Assembly: GCF_000712595.1 (NCBI RefSeq)
Contig: NZ_JOTN01000025.1
Location: 1 to 50,043, forward strand
Source of the DNA: Bacillus manliponensis
GTDB lineage: Bacteria; Bacillota; Bacilli; Bacillales; Bacillaceae_G
Direction: 5' to 3'
Length of the DNA stretch: 50,043 nucleotides
Shown here in pieces: positions 30,182 to 39,268 of the stretch. Numbering within the stretch: the stretch's first letter is position 1; each line of letters starts with the position of its first letter. The translations under genes were made by a program, and so were the position numbers. The notes under the pieces are model-generated. The model was given only the letters and a program-made list of their open reading frames with translations. It had not been told where the DNA came from and ran no database searches.

Positions 30182-30831
30182 GTTTAACGCTGCAGCTGTA
30201 TACAATGCTTGCGATGATTGGAATGGGGGCTTGGCTTGGAGCTGCTTTAGATACATACCATCGCTTTTTGAAGCGAGCTGAGAGAAAGCGATGGCTTGTA
30301 TTTATTCATGATATTTTATTTTGGGTGGTCCAAGCTTTGCTTGTGTTTTATGTGTTATTACGTGTAAATGAAGCTGAGTTACGTATATATGTATTTTTGG
30401 CGCTTCTTTGCGGATTCGCGGCATATCAAAGTTTGTTGAAAGTTCTGTACAAGCGGATATTAGAGTTTATCATTTATATTTGTGTACAAACGATTCAGTT
30501 TTTTGTTCGTTTATTTCAGTTGCTTATTGTGAAGCCGATTATACTCATTATACAAATGGTTATTGCTTTTATTTTTCTCATATTTCGTATGCTGTTATCG
30601 ATCGGAAAGGGATTATGGAACGTTTTCTTTGCCATATTACTTTTTGTAGGGAAACTTTTTTTCGTGCCGGTACGATTTCTTTCTTTGCTTATATGGAAAC
30701 TTCTCCCTAAGCGTGTTAAAATTTTTATAATAAGGTATGCAGGTTTTTTCGCGCATATAAAGAAATTGAAAAAGTATATGTTTTCAATTTGGGAACGTAT
30801 AAAAAAGAAGTTAGGGGGACCTCGGAAATGA
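30178..30831 (+). CDS. yabQ: spore cortex biosynthesis membrane protein YabQ
   Basis: 217-residue membrane protein required for spore cortex formation, located in the outer forespore membrane in B. subtilis. It has about five hydrophobic segments (MLAMIGMGAWLGAALDTYHR at the start, then clusters near 40, 70, 105 and 125-155) and a basic C-terminal tail. Sequence is poorly conserved; identity rests on position, topology and pairing with yabP. It is coupled to yabP and divIC by four-base overlaps. Confidence 0.9.
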   Translation: MSLTLQLYTMLAMIGMGAWLGAALDTYHRFLKRAERKRWLVFIHDILFWVVQALLVFYVLLRVNEAELRIYVFLALLCGFAAYQSLLKVLYKRILEFIIYICVQTIQFFVRLFQLLIVKPIILIIQMVIAFIFLIFRMLLSIGKGLWNVFFAILLFVGKLFFVPVRFLSLLIWKLLPKRVKIFIIRYAGFFAHIKKLKKYMFSIWERIKKKLGGPRK

Positions 30832-31187
30832 GGGAACTAAAGCAAAGAATGAGAGTGGAACAGAGTCCAAATTCTGTTAAAGAGCATATAATACAACCGA
30901 GTGAGAACAAAAAGCGTCTGTATCGCCGATTAGCAGTTTTTTTTGTGTTTGCTTTTGCAATTATTATAAGCATCGGTGTAACATTTTACCAACAGCATAG
31001 CTCGATCAATGCCAAAGAGAAGCAAGTGCAAGAGTTAAGCGAAGAGTTAAAAACGTTAAATTCTCAGGACAAAAAGCTTAAAGAAGAAGTGAAAAAATTA
31101 AATGATGAAGAGCATGTTTTACAGATTGCTAGAAGAGATTATTTCTTCTCTGGAGAAGGAGAGGTAATTTTTCCCATTTCTAAGTAG
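30828..31187 (+). CDS. divIC: cell division protein DivIC
   Basis: 119-residue bitopic septum protein that works with FtsL and DivIB in divisome activation. A basic cytoplasmic N-terminus (1-35) is followed by one transmembrane segment (about 36-55, AVFFVFAFAIIISIGVTFY). A leucine-rich coiled coil (about 60-95) and the conserved VLQIARRDYFFSGEGEVIFP come next. The ATG at 30828 overlaps the yabQ stop; AGGGGG lies 11 bases upstream. An essential division gene thus sits behind two sporulation genes, as in B. subtilis. Confidence 0.94.
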   Translation: MRELKQRMRVEQSPNSVKEHIIQPSENKKRLYRRLAVFFVFAFAIIISIGVTFYQQHSSINAKEKQVQELSEELKTLNSQDKKLKEEVKKLNDEEHVLQIARRDYFFSGEGEVIFPISK

Positions 31188-31198
31188 TGTATGTGTTA

Positions 31199-31228
31199 TT
31201 GACACTATATTTTAGGATTATATATAAT
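31199..31228 (+). promoter_or_regulatory. sigma-A promoter of yabR
   Basis: Consensus TTGACA (31199-31204), an 18-bp spacer, and consensus TATAAT (31223-31228). It starts 12 bases after divIC, so yabR has a strong promoter of its own. Confidence 0.82.
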
Positions 31229-31274
31229 GAAATAAAATTTGACTTTTTAACCACTAAGGAGGAGCATTTTTTTT

Positions 31275-31733
31275 ATGTCAATCGAGGTAGGCAGCAAGTT
31301 ACAGGGTAAAGTAACAGGTATTACAAATTTTGGGGCTTTTGTTGAGCTGCCAGAAGGATTAACTGGTCTTGTTCATATTAGTGAAGTTGCTGATAATTAT
31401 GTAAAAGATATCAATGATCACTTAAAAGTAGGAGATCAAGTAGAAGTAAAAGTTATTAATGTTGAGAAAGATGGCAAAATCGGTCTATCTATTAAAAAAG
31501 CAAAAGAACGCCCGAAGGCAGAGGGAGAGCAACAACAACAACAACGCTCTGGACGCCCTCAGCGCAATCGTTCTTTTAACAGAGATAATCGTGACCGCGA
31601 TAGTTTCCGCCAACCGAAGGAAAACTTTGAGCAAAAGATGGCGCGTTTCTTGAAAGACAGTGAAGATCGTCTAGCTTCTTTAAAGCGTAACACAGAGTCA
31701 AAACGTGGTGGCCGTGGCGCACGTCGCGGATAA
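31275..31733 (+). CDS. yabR: S1-domain RNA-binding protein YabR
   Basis: 152-residue protein with one S1 RNA-binding domain (about 1-75; VGSKLQGKVTGITNFGAFVE, LTGLVHISEVAD, KIGLSIKKAKE). A low-complexity basic tail rich in Q, R, N and D follows, then a helical ENFEQKMARFLKDSEDRLAS segment and RGGRGARRG. It is related to polynucleotide phosphorylase-type S1 domains and general stress protein 13. The RNA target is unknown. AAGGAGG (31256-31262) is 12 bases from the ATG, separated by a T8 tract, which is longer than usual. Confidence 0.92.
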   Translation: MSIEVGSKLQGKVTGITNFGAFVELPEGLTGLVHISEVADNYVKDINDHLKVGDQVEVKVINVEKDGKIGLSIKKAKERPKAEGEQQQQQRSGRPQRNRSFNRDNRDRDSFRQPKENFEQKMARFLKDSEDRLASLKRNTESKRGGRGARRG

Positions 31734-31758
31734 CTTGCTGTTTAATTTCTTAAATATA

Positions 31759-31796
31759 AAAAGCACTCAGAGTGAATACTCAGAGTGCTTTTTTAT
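31759..31796 (+). terminator. terminator after yabR
   Basis: A 10-bp stem AAAAGCACTC / GAGTGCTTTT with an inner AGT/ACT stem, followed by a T run. Confidence 0.9.
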
Positions 31797-31833
31797 GGGA
31801 ATAACTATTTTTAAAAAAACTTTTCAAATTGTG

Positions 31834-31862
31834 TTGACTTTGAATTGATATTAGAGTAATAT
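31834..31862 (+). promoter_or_regulatory. promoter of the tRNA-Met/tRNA-Glu pair
   Basis: TTGACT (31834-31839), a 17-bp spacer, then TAATAT (31857-31862), 28 bases before the first tRNA. Confidence 0.7.
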
Positions 31863-31890
31863 ACTAATTGTCCGTTAGATAAAACGACAT

Positions 31891-31964
31891 GGCGGTGTAG
31901 CTCAGCTGGCTAGAGCGTACGGTTCATACCCGTGAGGTCGGGGGTTCGATTCCCTCCGCCGCTA
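31891..31964 (+). tRNA. tRNA-Met (CAT), elongator type
   Basis: A full cloverleaf of 74 bases: acceptor GGCGGTG/CGCCGCT, D stem GCTC/GAGC, anticodon stem TACGG/CCGTG with loop TTCATAC (CAT at 31925-31927), and T arm GGGGG-TTCGATT-CCCTC. Position 1 pairs with 72 (G-U), so it is not the initiator. CCA is not encoded. Confidence 0.95.
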
Positions 31965-31973
31965 TAATTTAAT

Positions 31974-32045
31974 GGCCCATTGGTCAAGTGGTTAAGACAC
32001 CGCCCTTTCACGGCGGTAACACGGGTTCGAATCCCGTATGGGTCA
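31974..32045 (+). tRNA. tRNA-Glu (TTC)
   Basis: A 72-base cloverleaf: acceptor GGCCCAT/ATGGGTC, D stem GTC/GAC, anticodon stem CCGCC/GGCGG with loop CTTTCAC (TTC at 32007-32009), and T arm ACGGG/CCCGT. CCA is not encoded. It lies nine bases after tRNA-Met and shares its promoter and terminator. Confidence 0.95.
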
Positions 32046-32054
32046 TCTTTATAA

Positions 32055-32088
32055 AAAAGGTCATGCGATTATCGCATGACCTTTTTTG
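32055..32088 (+). terminator. terminator after the tRNA pair
   Basis: A long perfect stem AAGGTCATGCGAT / ATCGCATGACCTT with almost no loop, followed by TTTTTTG. Confidence 0.92.
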
Positions 32089-32215
32089 TTATGTTAAAGT
32101 TTTATAAATGAATTCGATGCTTCTACAAAAATAACGATTATTTTCTCCTTTGCGCCCCTCTTTTTCCTGTTTGAACATTTAACTCTGTATATATATAGGG
32201 TTATTTCGTATAAAA

Positions 32216-32222
32216 AGTCGAA
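32216..32222 (+). promoter_or_regulatory. possible Spo0A box upstream of spoIIE
   Basis: AGTCGAA matches the 0A box TGTCGAA at six of seven positions and lies about 27 bp before the spoIIE -35. A second one-mismatch box, TGTCAAA on the minus strand (32254-32248), overlaps the -35 itself. Confidence 0.5.
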
Positions 32223-32248
32223 CAATTATTCTATTGGAAACAGTTATT

Positions 32249-32281
32249 TTGACAAAATTTCCTATTGCCATCTTTTATAAT
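32249..32281 (+). promoter_or_regulatory. spoIIE promoter with 21-bp spacer
   Basis: Consensus TTGACA (32249-32254) and consensus TATAAT (32276-32281) are 21 bp apart, too far for sigma-A alone. This stretched spacing is the known hallmark of the Spo0A~P-activated spoIIE and spoIIG promoters of B. subtilis. Confidence 0.82.
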
Positions 32282-32316
32282 TAAAAGTAATAAAATATGC
32301 AGGTGGTGTTGAAAAT

Positions 32317-34791
32317 ATGCCAAGAGCAGGAAGGAATACAATGAATACAAATTCTAGTACGCTTGTTATAGGTCATAGACAATTAGGTGATGCGAAGTGG
32401 ACAAGCAAGTTGAAAATGAAATTAGGAACAATTTTCTTTCGTTGGGGATTTGTTATTGCGTTAGTTGGTTTTCTTTTAGGAAGAGCATATATTTTAACTG
32501 ATATTTTACCATTTGCTTTACCATTTTTTGCAGCTGTATATGTGATGAAGCGTGACAAAATGGCATTGGCTTTTTTAGCTCTTATGGCAGGTGCATTTAC
32601 TGTTTCGTTAGATAATTTACTTTTTGGTTTCGCATCTATCTTTACATTTTTTGTATACAATATCTTTTTTAGGCGTTTTACACGTGAAACAATTGGACTC
32701 GTACCGTTTCAAGTCTTTCTTTCCTCACTGACCTCCCATCTAGCTGTCGTATATATGGCTCAACAAACAATTGGAATGTACGATATGTTTGTAAGTACAA
32801 TTGAAGCAGGTCTTAGTTTTGTGCTTACAATGATTTTTTTACAGAGTATCCCTCTTTTAACAGAAAGAAAAGGAAAACAACAAGCATTAGAAACAGAGGA
32901 AATCGTTTGTTTAATTATTTTGCTAGCTTCTGTATTAACAGGAACGACAGATTGGTTCGTATATGATGTATCTGTTCAACATGTCTTTACAAGATATTTA
33001 GTATTACTGTTTGCTTTTGTGGCAGGTGCAGCTACTGGATCAACCGTTGGTGTTGTTACGGGTTTAATTTTGAGCTTGGCAAACGTAGCGAGTTTATCAC
33101 AGCTTAGTTTATTAGCTTTTTCTGGACTTCTTGGAGGTTTATTAAAAGAAGGGAAACGAATAGGTGTTAGTTTAGGATTATTGATTGGGACAAGCTTGAT
33201 TACACTATATGTTGATAAGCAAGCAAATCTCGTTACAACGTTAATAGAATCAGGAGCAGCAATTGTGATTTTCTTATTAACACCAAAAGTGTTAATTGAT
33301 CGGTTAGCAAAATTCATGCCTGGTACACAAGAGCATTCTAATGATCAACAGCAATATTTAAGAAGAATGCGTGATGTAACAGCAAATAAAATTAATCAAT
33401 TTGCAACAGTATTTGAAGCGTTATCAAAAAGTTTTTCTACTTATGGATATATAGAAAATGAAAATGAAGAAGAAGAGGCGGATTTATTCTTAAGCACAAT
33501 TACAGCTAAAACGTGTCAAACTTGCTTTAAAAAGGATCAATGCTGGGTTGTGAATTTTGATAAAACGTATGATTATATGAGAGAAATTATGAATGAAGTA
33601 GAAGCTGGCACGTTGGCACAGAATCGTAAATTGACGCGAGATTTCGGAAAGTACTGCGTTCGTGGGGAGAAAGTGACAGATTTAGTCGAAGGTGAGCTTG
33701 GTCATTTTTATGAGGCACAAAAAATAAGGAGACAAATGCGAGATAATCGTAAAATTGTTGCAGAACAGCTAAAAGGTGTTTCAAAAGTTATGGAAGATTT
33801 TGCGAAAGAAATTCAGCGTGAAAGAGAAAATCATCAAGTGCAGGAAGAGAAAATTTTAAAGTCTTTCCATGATTTTGGTATAGAACTTGATGATGTTGAA
33901 ATTCATTGTTTAGATAGAGGAAATATAGATATCGAGCTTATACTCCCAGTTTCTTGTAATCAACATGGAGAAGGAGATAAGCTTCTTGCCCCGATGCTTT
34001 CTGACATTTTACAAGAAACAATTGTTGTTAAGCATGAGGAGAAATCTGCGTATCCAAATGGATACAGTACGATTTCATTTGGCTCTACGAAGGCGTTTTC
34101 GCTGGATACAGGTCTTGCGCACGCAGCAAAAGGTGGCGGGTTTGTTTGTGGTGATTCCCACTCCTTGATGGAATTAAGTGTTGGAAAACATGCGCTTGCA
34201 ATTAGTGATGGCATGGGTAATGGTGGACGAGCTCATATTGAAAGTAAGGAGACAGTGAAGTTATTACAAAAAATATTACAATCAGGAATTGATGAAGAAA
34301 TTGCAATAAAGTCTATTAACTCGATTTTATCACTAAGAACGACGGAAGAAATGTTCACAACGCTAGATTTAGCGATGGTAGATTTACGCGATGCGAGTGC
34401 GAAATTCTTAAAAATCGGCGCGATACCAAGTTTTGTAAAGCGTGGAAATAATGTTATCAAAATAGAAGCAAGTAATTTACCTATGGGTATTATTGAAGAT
34501 TTTGATGTAGATGTGGTTGGAGAACAGCTAAAAGAAGGCGATATTTTAATTATGATGAGCGATGGGATTTTTGAAGGACCGCGCCATGTAGAAAATCATG
34601 AATTGTGGATGAAACGTAAAATTAAGGAACTAGAAACAGAAGATCCACAAGAGATTGCTGATATTATTATGGAGGATGTTATTCGTTCAAGTGATAATTA
34701 TATTAATGATGATATGACAATCGTTGTGGCAAAAGTGAGAAAGAATATGCCAAAGTGGGCAACAATTCCGATTGTTAGTAAACAGGCGTAA
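32317..34791 (+). CDS. spoIIE: stage II sporulation protein E, serine phosphatase
   Basis: 824-residue membrane phosphatase that dephosphorylates SpoIIAA to free sigma-F in the forespore; it also binds FtsZ at the polar septum. About ten transmembrane segments fill residues 35-325. A central FtsZ-interaction and oligomerisation region (about 330-590) with a CQTCFKKDQC motif follows. The PP2C-type domain (about 590-824) has aspartates in AISDGMGNG near 631 and MMSDGIFEG near 749. ATG 32317 follows AGGTGGTG; an ATG at 32341 is also well placed. Here it is followed by tilS, without yabS and yabT. Confidence 0.96.
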   Translation: MPRAGRNTMNTNSSTLVIGHRQLGDAKWTSKLKMKLGTIFFRWGFVIALVGFLLGRAYILTDILPFALPFFAAVYVMKRDKMALAFLALMAGAFTVSLDNLLFGFASIFTFFVYNIFFRRFTRETIGLVPFQVFLSSLTSHLAVVYMAQQTIGMYDMFVSTIEAGLSFVLTMIFLQSIPLLTERKGKQQALETEEIVCLIILLASVLTGTTDWFVYDVSVQHVFTRYLVLLFAFVAGAATGSTVGVVTGLILSLANVASLSQLSLLAFSGLLGGLLKEGKRIGVSLGLLIGTSLITLYVDKQANLVTTLIESGAAIVIFLLTPKVLIDRLAKFMPGTQEHSNDQQQYLRRMRDVTANKINQFATVFEALSKSFSTYGYIENENEEEEADLFLSTITAKTCQTCFKKDQCWVVNFDKTYDYMREIMNEVEAGTLAQNRKLTRDFGKYCVRGEKVTDLVEGELGHFYEAQKIRRQMRDNRKIVAEQLKGVSKVMEDFAKEIQRERENHQVQEEKILKSFHDFGIELDDVEIHCLDRGNIDIELILPVSCNQHGEGDKLLAPMLSDILQETIVVKHEEKSAYPNGYSTISFGSTKAFSLDTGLAHAAKGGGFVCGDSHSLMELSVGKHALAISDGMGNGGRAHIESKETVKLLQKILQSGIDEEIAIKSINSILSLRTTEEMFTTLDLAMVDLRDASAKFLKIGAIPSFVKRGNNVIKIEASNLPMGIIEDFDVDVVGEQLKEGDILIMMSDGIFEGPRHVENHELWMKRKIKELETEDPQEIADIIMEDVIRSSDNYINDDMTIVVAKVRKNMPKWATIPIVSKQA

Positions 34792-34795
34792 TAAG

Positions 34796-34863
34796 GTCAA
34801 CCTAGCGAGGAGAGGGGATTTTTATCTCCTACTAATTGTCAGCTAGTTAATGCGGGATAAAAA
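34796..34863 (+). repeat. degenerate dispersed repeat, bcr1-like, copy 2 (short)
   Basis: ATCTCCTACTAATTGTCAG (34824 onward) matches ATCTCTAACTGATTGTCAG of the long copy at 42084-42236. The right end GTTAATGCGGGATAAAA matches GTTAAGGCGGGATGAAG there. The segment between these blocks in the long copy is missing. It follows directly on the spoIIE stop. Confidence 0.6.
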
Positions 34864-34893
34864 GGTCTGAGAGTATATCTCGGATCTTTTTTA
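34860..34893 (+). terminator. terminator after spoIIE
   Basis: A 13-bp stem AAAAGGTCTGAGA / TCTCGGATCTTTT with two wobble pairs, followed by T residues. Its first bases are the end of the repeat. From here to tilS (34894-35048) no gene is seen. Confidence 0.8.
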
Positions 34894-35064
34894 GTTGAAA
34901 TCTTTTACAGATAAAATGACTTCACTGATTGTATGAAGAATATCGAAAGTAAGATGAAATGAGAGATGTTATATATCTTATTTTGCACAAAGATTATAAA
35001 AGTTGTACCATTGTATATAAGGTATGCTATCGTTTTTGTTTAATAATGAAAGGTGATTGCAACA

Positions 35065-36495
35065 TTGAAAGATGAATTTGTTGGAAAAGTAGATGGTTTT
35101 GTAAAGAGATATGACTTACTAGAAGCGCATTCGACGGTTGTTGTAGGCGTTTCAGGTGGTCCTGATTCTATAGCATTGTTATTTTATTTGTTAGAAAAAC
35201 AAAAGGAGAAACAGTTGCAAATTGTAGTGGGGCACATGGATCACATGTTTAGAGGGAAAGAGTCTGAACAAGACTTACAATTTGTGAAGAATTTGTGTGA
35301 GCAAATAGGAGTTATTTGTGAAGTAACTCAAACAAATGTAGAGCAGTACCAACAAGAAAGAAGGTTGGGTGCTCAAATTGCGGCTAGGGAATGTCGGTAC
35401 GCATTTTTGGAAAGAATAATGAAGAAGTACAATGCGAAGTATTTAGCTCTTGGACATCATGGGGATGATCAAGTAGAGACGATTTTAATGCGTCTTGTAA
35501 GAGGGAGTACGCCAAAAGGTTACGCGGGGATTCAAGCGAAGCGTTCTTTTGGAGAAGGTTACGTAATTCGTCCTTTATTAGCCGTAACAAAAGAGGAAAT
35601 TCTTTCTTATTGTCAAAGGAATGAGATTACGTTTCGCATTGACCCAAGCAATGAAAAAGAAACATATATGAGAAATCGAATCCGCAAGCATGTCCTCCCT
35701 CATTTGAAAATGGAAAATAGAAATGTTCATGAGCGTTTTCAACTTTTTAGCACATTTATGCAAGAGGATGAAGCGTATTTGCAGGAATTAGCATCTGAAA
35801 AGATGAATAAAGTAGTTACAAAAAAGACAAAAGAAGAGGTCATCTTATCAATTCCTGCATTTGAATCTATGCCTATGGCTTTACAAAGAAGAGGGATTCA
35901 ACTAATATTAAACTATCTTTATGAATATAAGATTCCGTCTTCGCTTTCTTCTATACATATTGACAATATTATCGTGTTTTTAAAGCGGACACATCCTTCT
36001 GGTTCGCTCGATTTCCCTAATGGATTAGAAATTGTTCGTACATATGAAGAGTGTAGTTTTCGATTTAAAAAAGAATCCGTTTGCTCATTCTCTTATGATT
36101 TACAAGTACCTGGAAAAGTTGTGCTTAAAAATGGCGATGAGTTGGTAGTGAAAGTGAGTAACGAGTTTCCGCAACAAGTGAATGAAACGATGTTTGTTGC
36201 GAAGTATAATGAAATGTCGTATCCACTTTCTGTTCGAACGAGGGACAATGGCGATCGAATGTCGATACAAGGTATGGATGGTACAAAAAAGATAAAGGCT
36301 ATTTTTATCGAAGCAAAAGTACCAAGAGAAAAAAGAGAAGAATGGCCGATCGTTTGTGACGCCAGCGGGCATATCATATGGATTCCATCTTTAAAAAGGT
36401 CCGCATTTGCTATTTCGAAAGGAACAGCGAATAAGGATACATATATTATTATTCACTATAATAGCAAGGAGTCTTCCAGGAGGATAATGAAATGA
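35065..36495 (+). CDS. tilS: tRNA(Ile) lysidine synthetase
   Basis: Converts C34 of the minor tRNA-Ile (CAU) to lysidine, which switches it from Met to Ile; essential. The 476 residues have the PP-loop SGGPDS at 30-35, the HMDHMFRG and [16 protein letters not shown] motifs, and a C-terminal TilS domain ([21 protein letters not shown] type) that binds the acceptor arm. The TTG at 35065 follows AAAGGTGA and gives [12 protein letters not shown]; a GTG at 35053 lies within that site. It overlaps hpt by four bases. Confidence 0.95.
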   Translation: MKDEFVGKVDGFVKRYDLLEAHSTVVVGVSGGPDSIALLFYLLEKQKEKQLQIVVGHMDHMFRGKESEQDLQFVKNLCEQIGVICEVTQTNVEQYQQERRLGAQIAARECRYAFLERIMKKYNAKYLALGHHGDDQVETILMRLVRGSTPKGYAGIQAKRSFGEGYVIRPLLAVTKEEILSYCQRNEITFRIDPSNEKETYMRNRIRKHVLPHLKMENRNVHERFQLFSTFMQEDEAYLQELASEKMNKVVTKKTKEEVILSIPAFESMPMALQRRGIQLILNYLYEYKIPSSLSSIHIDNIIVFLKRTHPSGSLDFPNGLEIVRTYEECSFRFKKESVCSFSYDLQVPGKVVLKNGDELVVKVSNEFPQQVNETMFVAKYNEMSYPLSVRTRDNGDRMSIQGMDGTKKIKAIFIEAKVPREKREEWPIVCDASGHIIWIPSLKRSAFAISKGTANKDTYIIIHYNSKESSRRIMK

Positions 36496-37034
36496 TGAAT
36501 CAAGATATTGAAAAGGTATTAATTTCCGAAGAGCAAATACAGGAAAAAGTACGTGAGTTAGGTGCAATTATTGCAGAAGATTATAAACATACTGTGCCGC
36601 TTACAATTGGTGTACTAAAAGGCGCTATGCCGTTTATGGCTGATTTATTAAAGCGCACAGATGCATACTTAGAAATGGACTTCATGGCTGTTTCTAGTTA
36701 TGGTCACTCTACAGTTTCAACAGGTGAAGTGAAAATCCTAAAAGATTTAGATACATCTGTTGAAGGTCGCGATATTTTAATCGTTGAGGATATCATTGAT
36801 AGTGGTCTAACATTAAGTTACTTAGTTGACTTATTTAAATACCGCAAAGCAAAATCTGTAAAGATCGTTACATTACTTGATAAGCCAACTGGCCGTAAAG
36901 TTGATCTGAAAGCAGATTATGTTGGATTTACTGTTCCTCATGAGTTTGTTGTTGGGTACGGTTTAGATTATAAAGAGCAATACCGTAACCTTCCTTATGT
37001 GGGAGTATTAAAACCAAGCGTGTACTCAAATTAA
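36492..37034 (+). CDS. hpt: hypoxanthine phosphoribosyltransferase
   Basis: Salvages hypoxanthine and guanine to IMP and GMP using PRPP. The 180 residues have the PRPP motif [17 protein letters not shown] near residue 95, the hood segment [14 protein letters not shown] with the catalytic loop, and the purine-contact [26 protein letters not shown] lies eight bases before ATG 36492; a second ATG follows at once. In B. subtilis TilS and HprT bind each other and activate ftsH, and the same gene order is kept here. Confidence 0.96.
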   Translation: MMNQDIEKVLISEEQIQEKVRELGAIIAEDYKHTVPLTIGVLKGAMPFMADLLKRTDAYLEMDFMAVSSYGHSTVSTGEVKILKDLDTSVEGRDILIVEDIIDSGLTLSYLVDLFKYRKAKSVKIVTLLDKPTGRKVDLKADYVGFTVPHEFVVGYGLDYKEQYRNLPYVGVLKPSVYSN

Positions 37035-37119
37035 TTATATACAGCTTTTACAATTGAATAGGAAAGATTTTCTATGTTACTATTTACTGTAGTGTCTATG
37101 CTGTGAGAGGAGGTTAGGA

Positions 37120-39051
37120 ATGAATCGTATCTTCCGTAATACCATCTTTTATTTATTGATATTTTTAGTAGTAATTGGGATTGTAAGTTACTTTAATGGT
37201 TCTACACAAAAAACAACGCCAATTAGCTACGATAAATTCATTGCTAAACTTGAAAAAGGTGAGGTTCGTAATGTTCAGCTGCAACCAAAAAATGGTGTAT
37301 TTGAGGTAAAAGGGCAGTTTAGTACGGACTCTCAAGAACAACAATTTGTAACATATGCTCCTAATACAGAAGTGTTACAAAGTAAGATTAATGAAAAAGT
37401 AGGAGAGACAGAAGTAAAATATCAACCGGCAGAAGAAACAAGCGCTTGGGTGACATTCTTTACTTCAATCATTCCGTTTGTGATTATCTTTATTTTATTC
37501 TTCTTCTTACTTAACCAAGCACAGGGCGGCGGAAGTCGTGTGATGAACTTTGGTAAGAGTAAGGCGAAGTTATATAATGATGATAAGAAAAAAGTTCGCT
37601 TCCGCGATGTAGCTGGAGCGGATGAAGAGAAGCAAGAACTTGTTGAGGTAGTAGAATTCTTAAAAGACCCTCGAAAGTTTGCTGAGCTAGGTGCTCGTAT
37701 TCCAAAGGGTGTTTTATTAGTTGGACCTCCAGGTACAGGTAAAACATTACTTGCACGTGCTGTTGCTGGTGAGGCGGGTGTTCCGTTCTTCTCTATCAGT
37801 GGTTCTGACTTCGTAGAAATGTTCGTCGGTGTCGGTGCTTCTCGTGTTCGTGATTTATTTGAAAATGCAAAGAAAAACGCACCTTGTATCATCTTCATTG
37901 ATGAGATTGATGCAGTAGGTCGTCAACGTGGCGCAGGTCTTGGTGGTGGTCATGATGAGCGTGAGCAAACATTAAACCAATTGCTAGTTGAAATGGATGG
38001 ATTCGGTGCAAACGAAGGTATCATCATCGTTGCTGCAACAAACCGTCCTGACATTCTAGATCCAGCCTTATTACGTCCAGGTCGTTTTGACCGTCAAATT
38101 ACAGTTGATCGTCCAGATGTAAATGGTCGCGAAGCGGTATTAAAAGTACACGCTCGTAATAAACCTCTTGCTGAGGACATTAACCTACGTGCTATTGCAG
38201 CTCGTACACCAGGTTTCTCTGGTGCTGATCTTGAAAACTTATTAAACGAAGCGGCATTAGTTGCAGCTCGCCAAGATAAGAAAAAGATTGATATGACTGA
38301 TATTGATGAAGCGACAGATCGTGTTATTGCCGGTCCGGCTAAAAAGAGCCGTGTTGTTTCTGAAAAAGAACGTAATATTGTTGCATTCCATGAAGCAGGT
38401 CATACTGTAATCGGTATGGTGCTTGATGAAGCGGATATGGTTCATAAAGTAACAATTGTCCCACGTGGTCAAGCTGGTGGGTATGCGGTAATGCTTCCGA
38501 AAGAAGATCGTTACTTCATGACAAAACCAGAGTTACTTGATAAAATTACAGGTTTACTTGGTGGACGTGTAGCAGAGGAAATCGTGTTTGGAGAAGTTAG
38601 TACAGGTGCTCATAACGACTTCCAACGTGCGACTGGTATTGCAAGACGCATGGTAACAGAGTTCGGAATGAGTGACAAACTTGGTCCAATGCAATTTGGT
38701 AGCTCACAAGGTGGTCAAGTCTTCCTAGGAAGAGACTTCCATTCAGAACAGAACTATAGTGATGCAATTGCACATGAGATTGATGTCGAAATGCAAACAA
38801 TCATGAAAGATTGTTATGCAAGAGCAAAACAAATTCTGACTGAAAAACGTGATAAGCTTGATTTAATTGCAAAAACACTACTTGAAATAGAGACGTTAGA
38901 TGCAGAACAAATTAAAGGCTTATACGAAGATGGAAAGTTACCAGAGCGTAAAACATCTAACGAGTTCGTTTCTGAAGATGATGTAAAAGTAACAATTACA
39001 TCTAAAAAAGAAAATGAGCAAGTAGAAGATAAAGAAGAGCCAAAGGAGTGA
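37120..39051 (+). CDS. ftsH: ATP-dependent zinc metalloprotease FtsH
   Basis: Membrane-bound AAA+ protease for quality control and regulation, including sporulation onset through Spo0E-type proteins. Of 643 residues, two transmembrane segments (about 7-25 and 110-132) flank an extracytoplasmic domain. The AAA module has Walker A GPPGTGKT at about 202-209, Walker [12 protein letters not shown], and the second region of homology [20 protein letters not shown]. The zinc site HEAGH is at 424-428. The acidic K/E-rich tail is typical. AGGAGG precedes ATG 37120. The terminator stem overlaps its last codons. Confidence 0.97.
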   Translation: MNRIFRNTIFYLLIFLVVIGIVSYFNGSTQKTTPISYDKFIAKLEKGEVRNVQLQPKNGVFEVKGQFSTDSQEQQFVTYAPNTEVLQSKINEKVGETEVKYQPAEETSAWVTFFTSIIPFVIIFILFFFLLNQAQGGGSRVMNFGKSKAKLYNDDKKKVRFRDVAGADEEKQELVEVVEFLKDPRKFAELGARIPKGVLLVGPPGTGKTLLARAVAGEAGVPFFSISGSDFVEMFVGVGASRVRDLFENAKKNAPCIIFIDEIDAVGRQRGAGLGGGHDEREQTLNQLLVEMDGFGANEGIIIVAATNRPDILDPALLRPGRFDRQITVDRPDVNGREAVLKVHARNKPLAEDINLRAIAARTPGFSGADLENLLNEAALVAARQDKKKIDMTDIDEATDRVIAGPAKKSRVVSEKERNIVAFHEAGHTVIGMVLDEADMVHKVTIVPRGQAGGYAVMLPKEDRYFMTKPELLDKITGLLGGRVAEEIVFGEVSTGAHNDFQRATGIARRMVTEFGMSDKLGPMQFGSSQGGQVFLGRDFHSEQNYSDAIAHEIDVEMQTIMKDCYARAKQILTEKRDKLDLIAKTLLEIETLDAEQIKGLYEDGKLPERKTSNEFVSEDDVKVTITSKKENEQVEDKEEPKE

Positions 39052-39071
39052 CAATAGTCACTCCTTTTTCT
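39042..39071 (+). terminator. terminator overlapping the ftsH stop codon
   Basis: An 11-bp perfect stem AAAGGAGTGAC / GTCACTCCTTT with a 4-base loop, followed by TTTTTC. The 5' arm contains the last ftsH codons and the stop (39049-39051). Confidence 0.9.
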
Positions 39072-39268
39072 TGTAGTAGGAATGGGGAAGGTAAAGGCCC
39101 TTTTTATAAAATAGAAAGATTAGAAATGGCAGAACAAATGAGTAAATATGATATGATGTTTGTATGAGTCTTATACATAGTAATGATTGTGTCACTTCTT
39201 ATGGATGGTGGCATCGTGAACTTAGGGCAATATGATAACATAGATTAAAGAGGATAAGTGGTGAGAAT

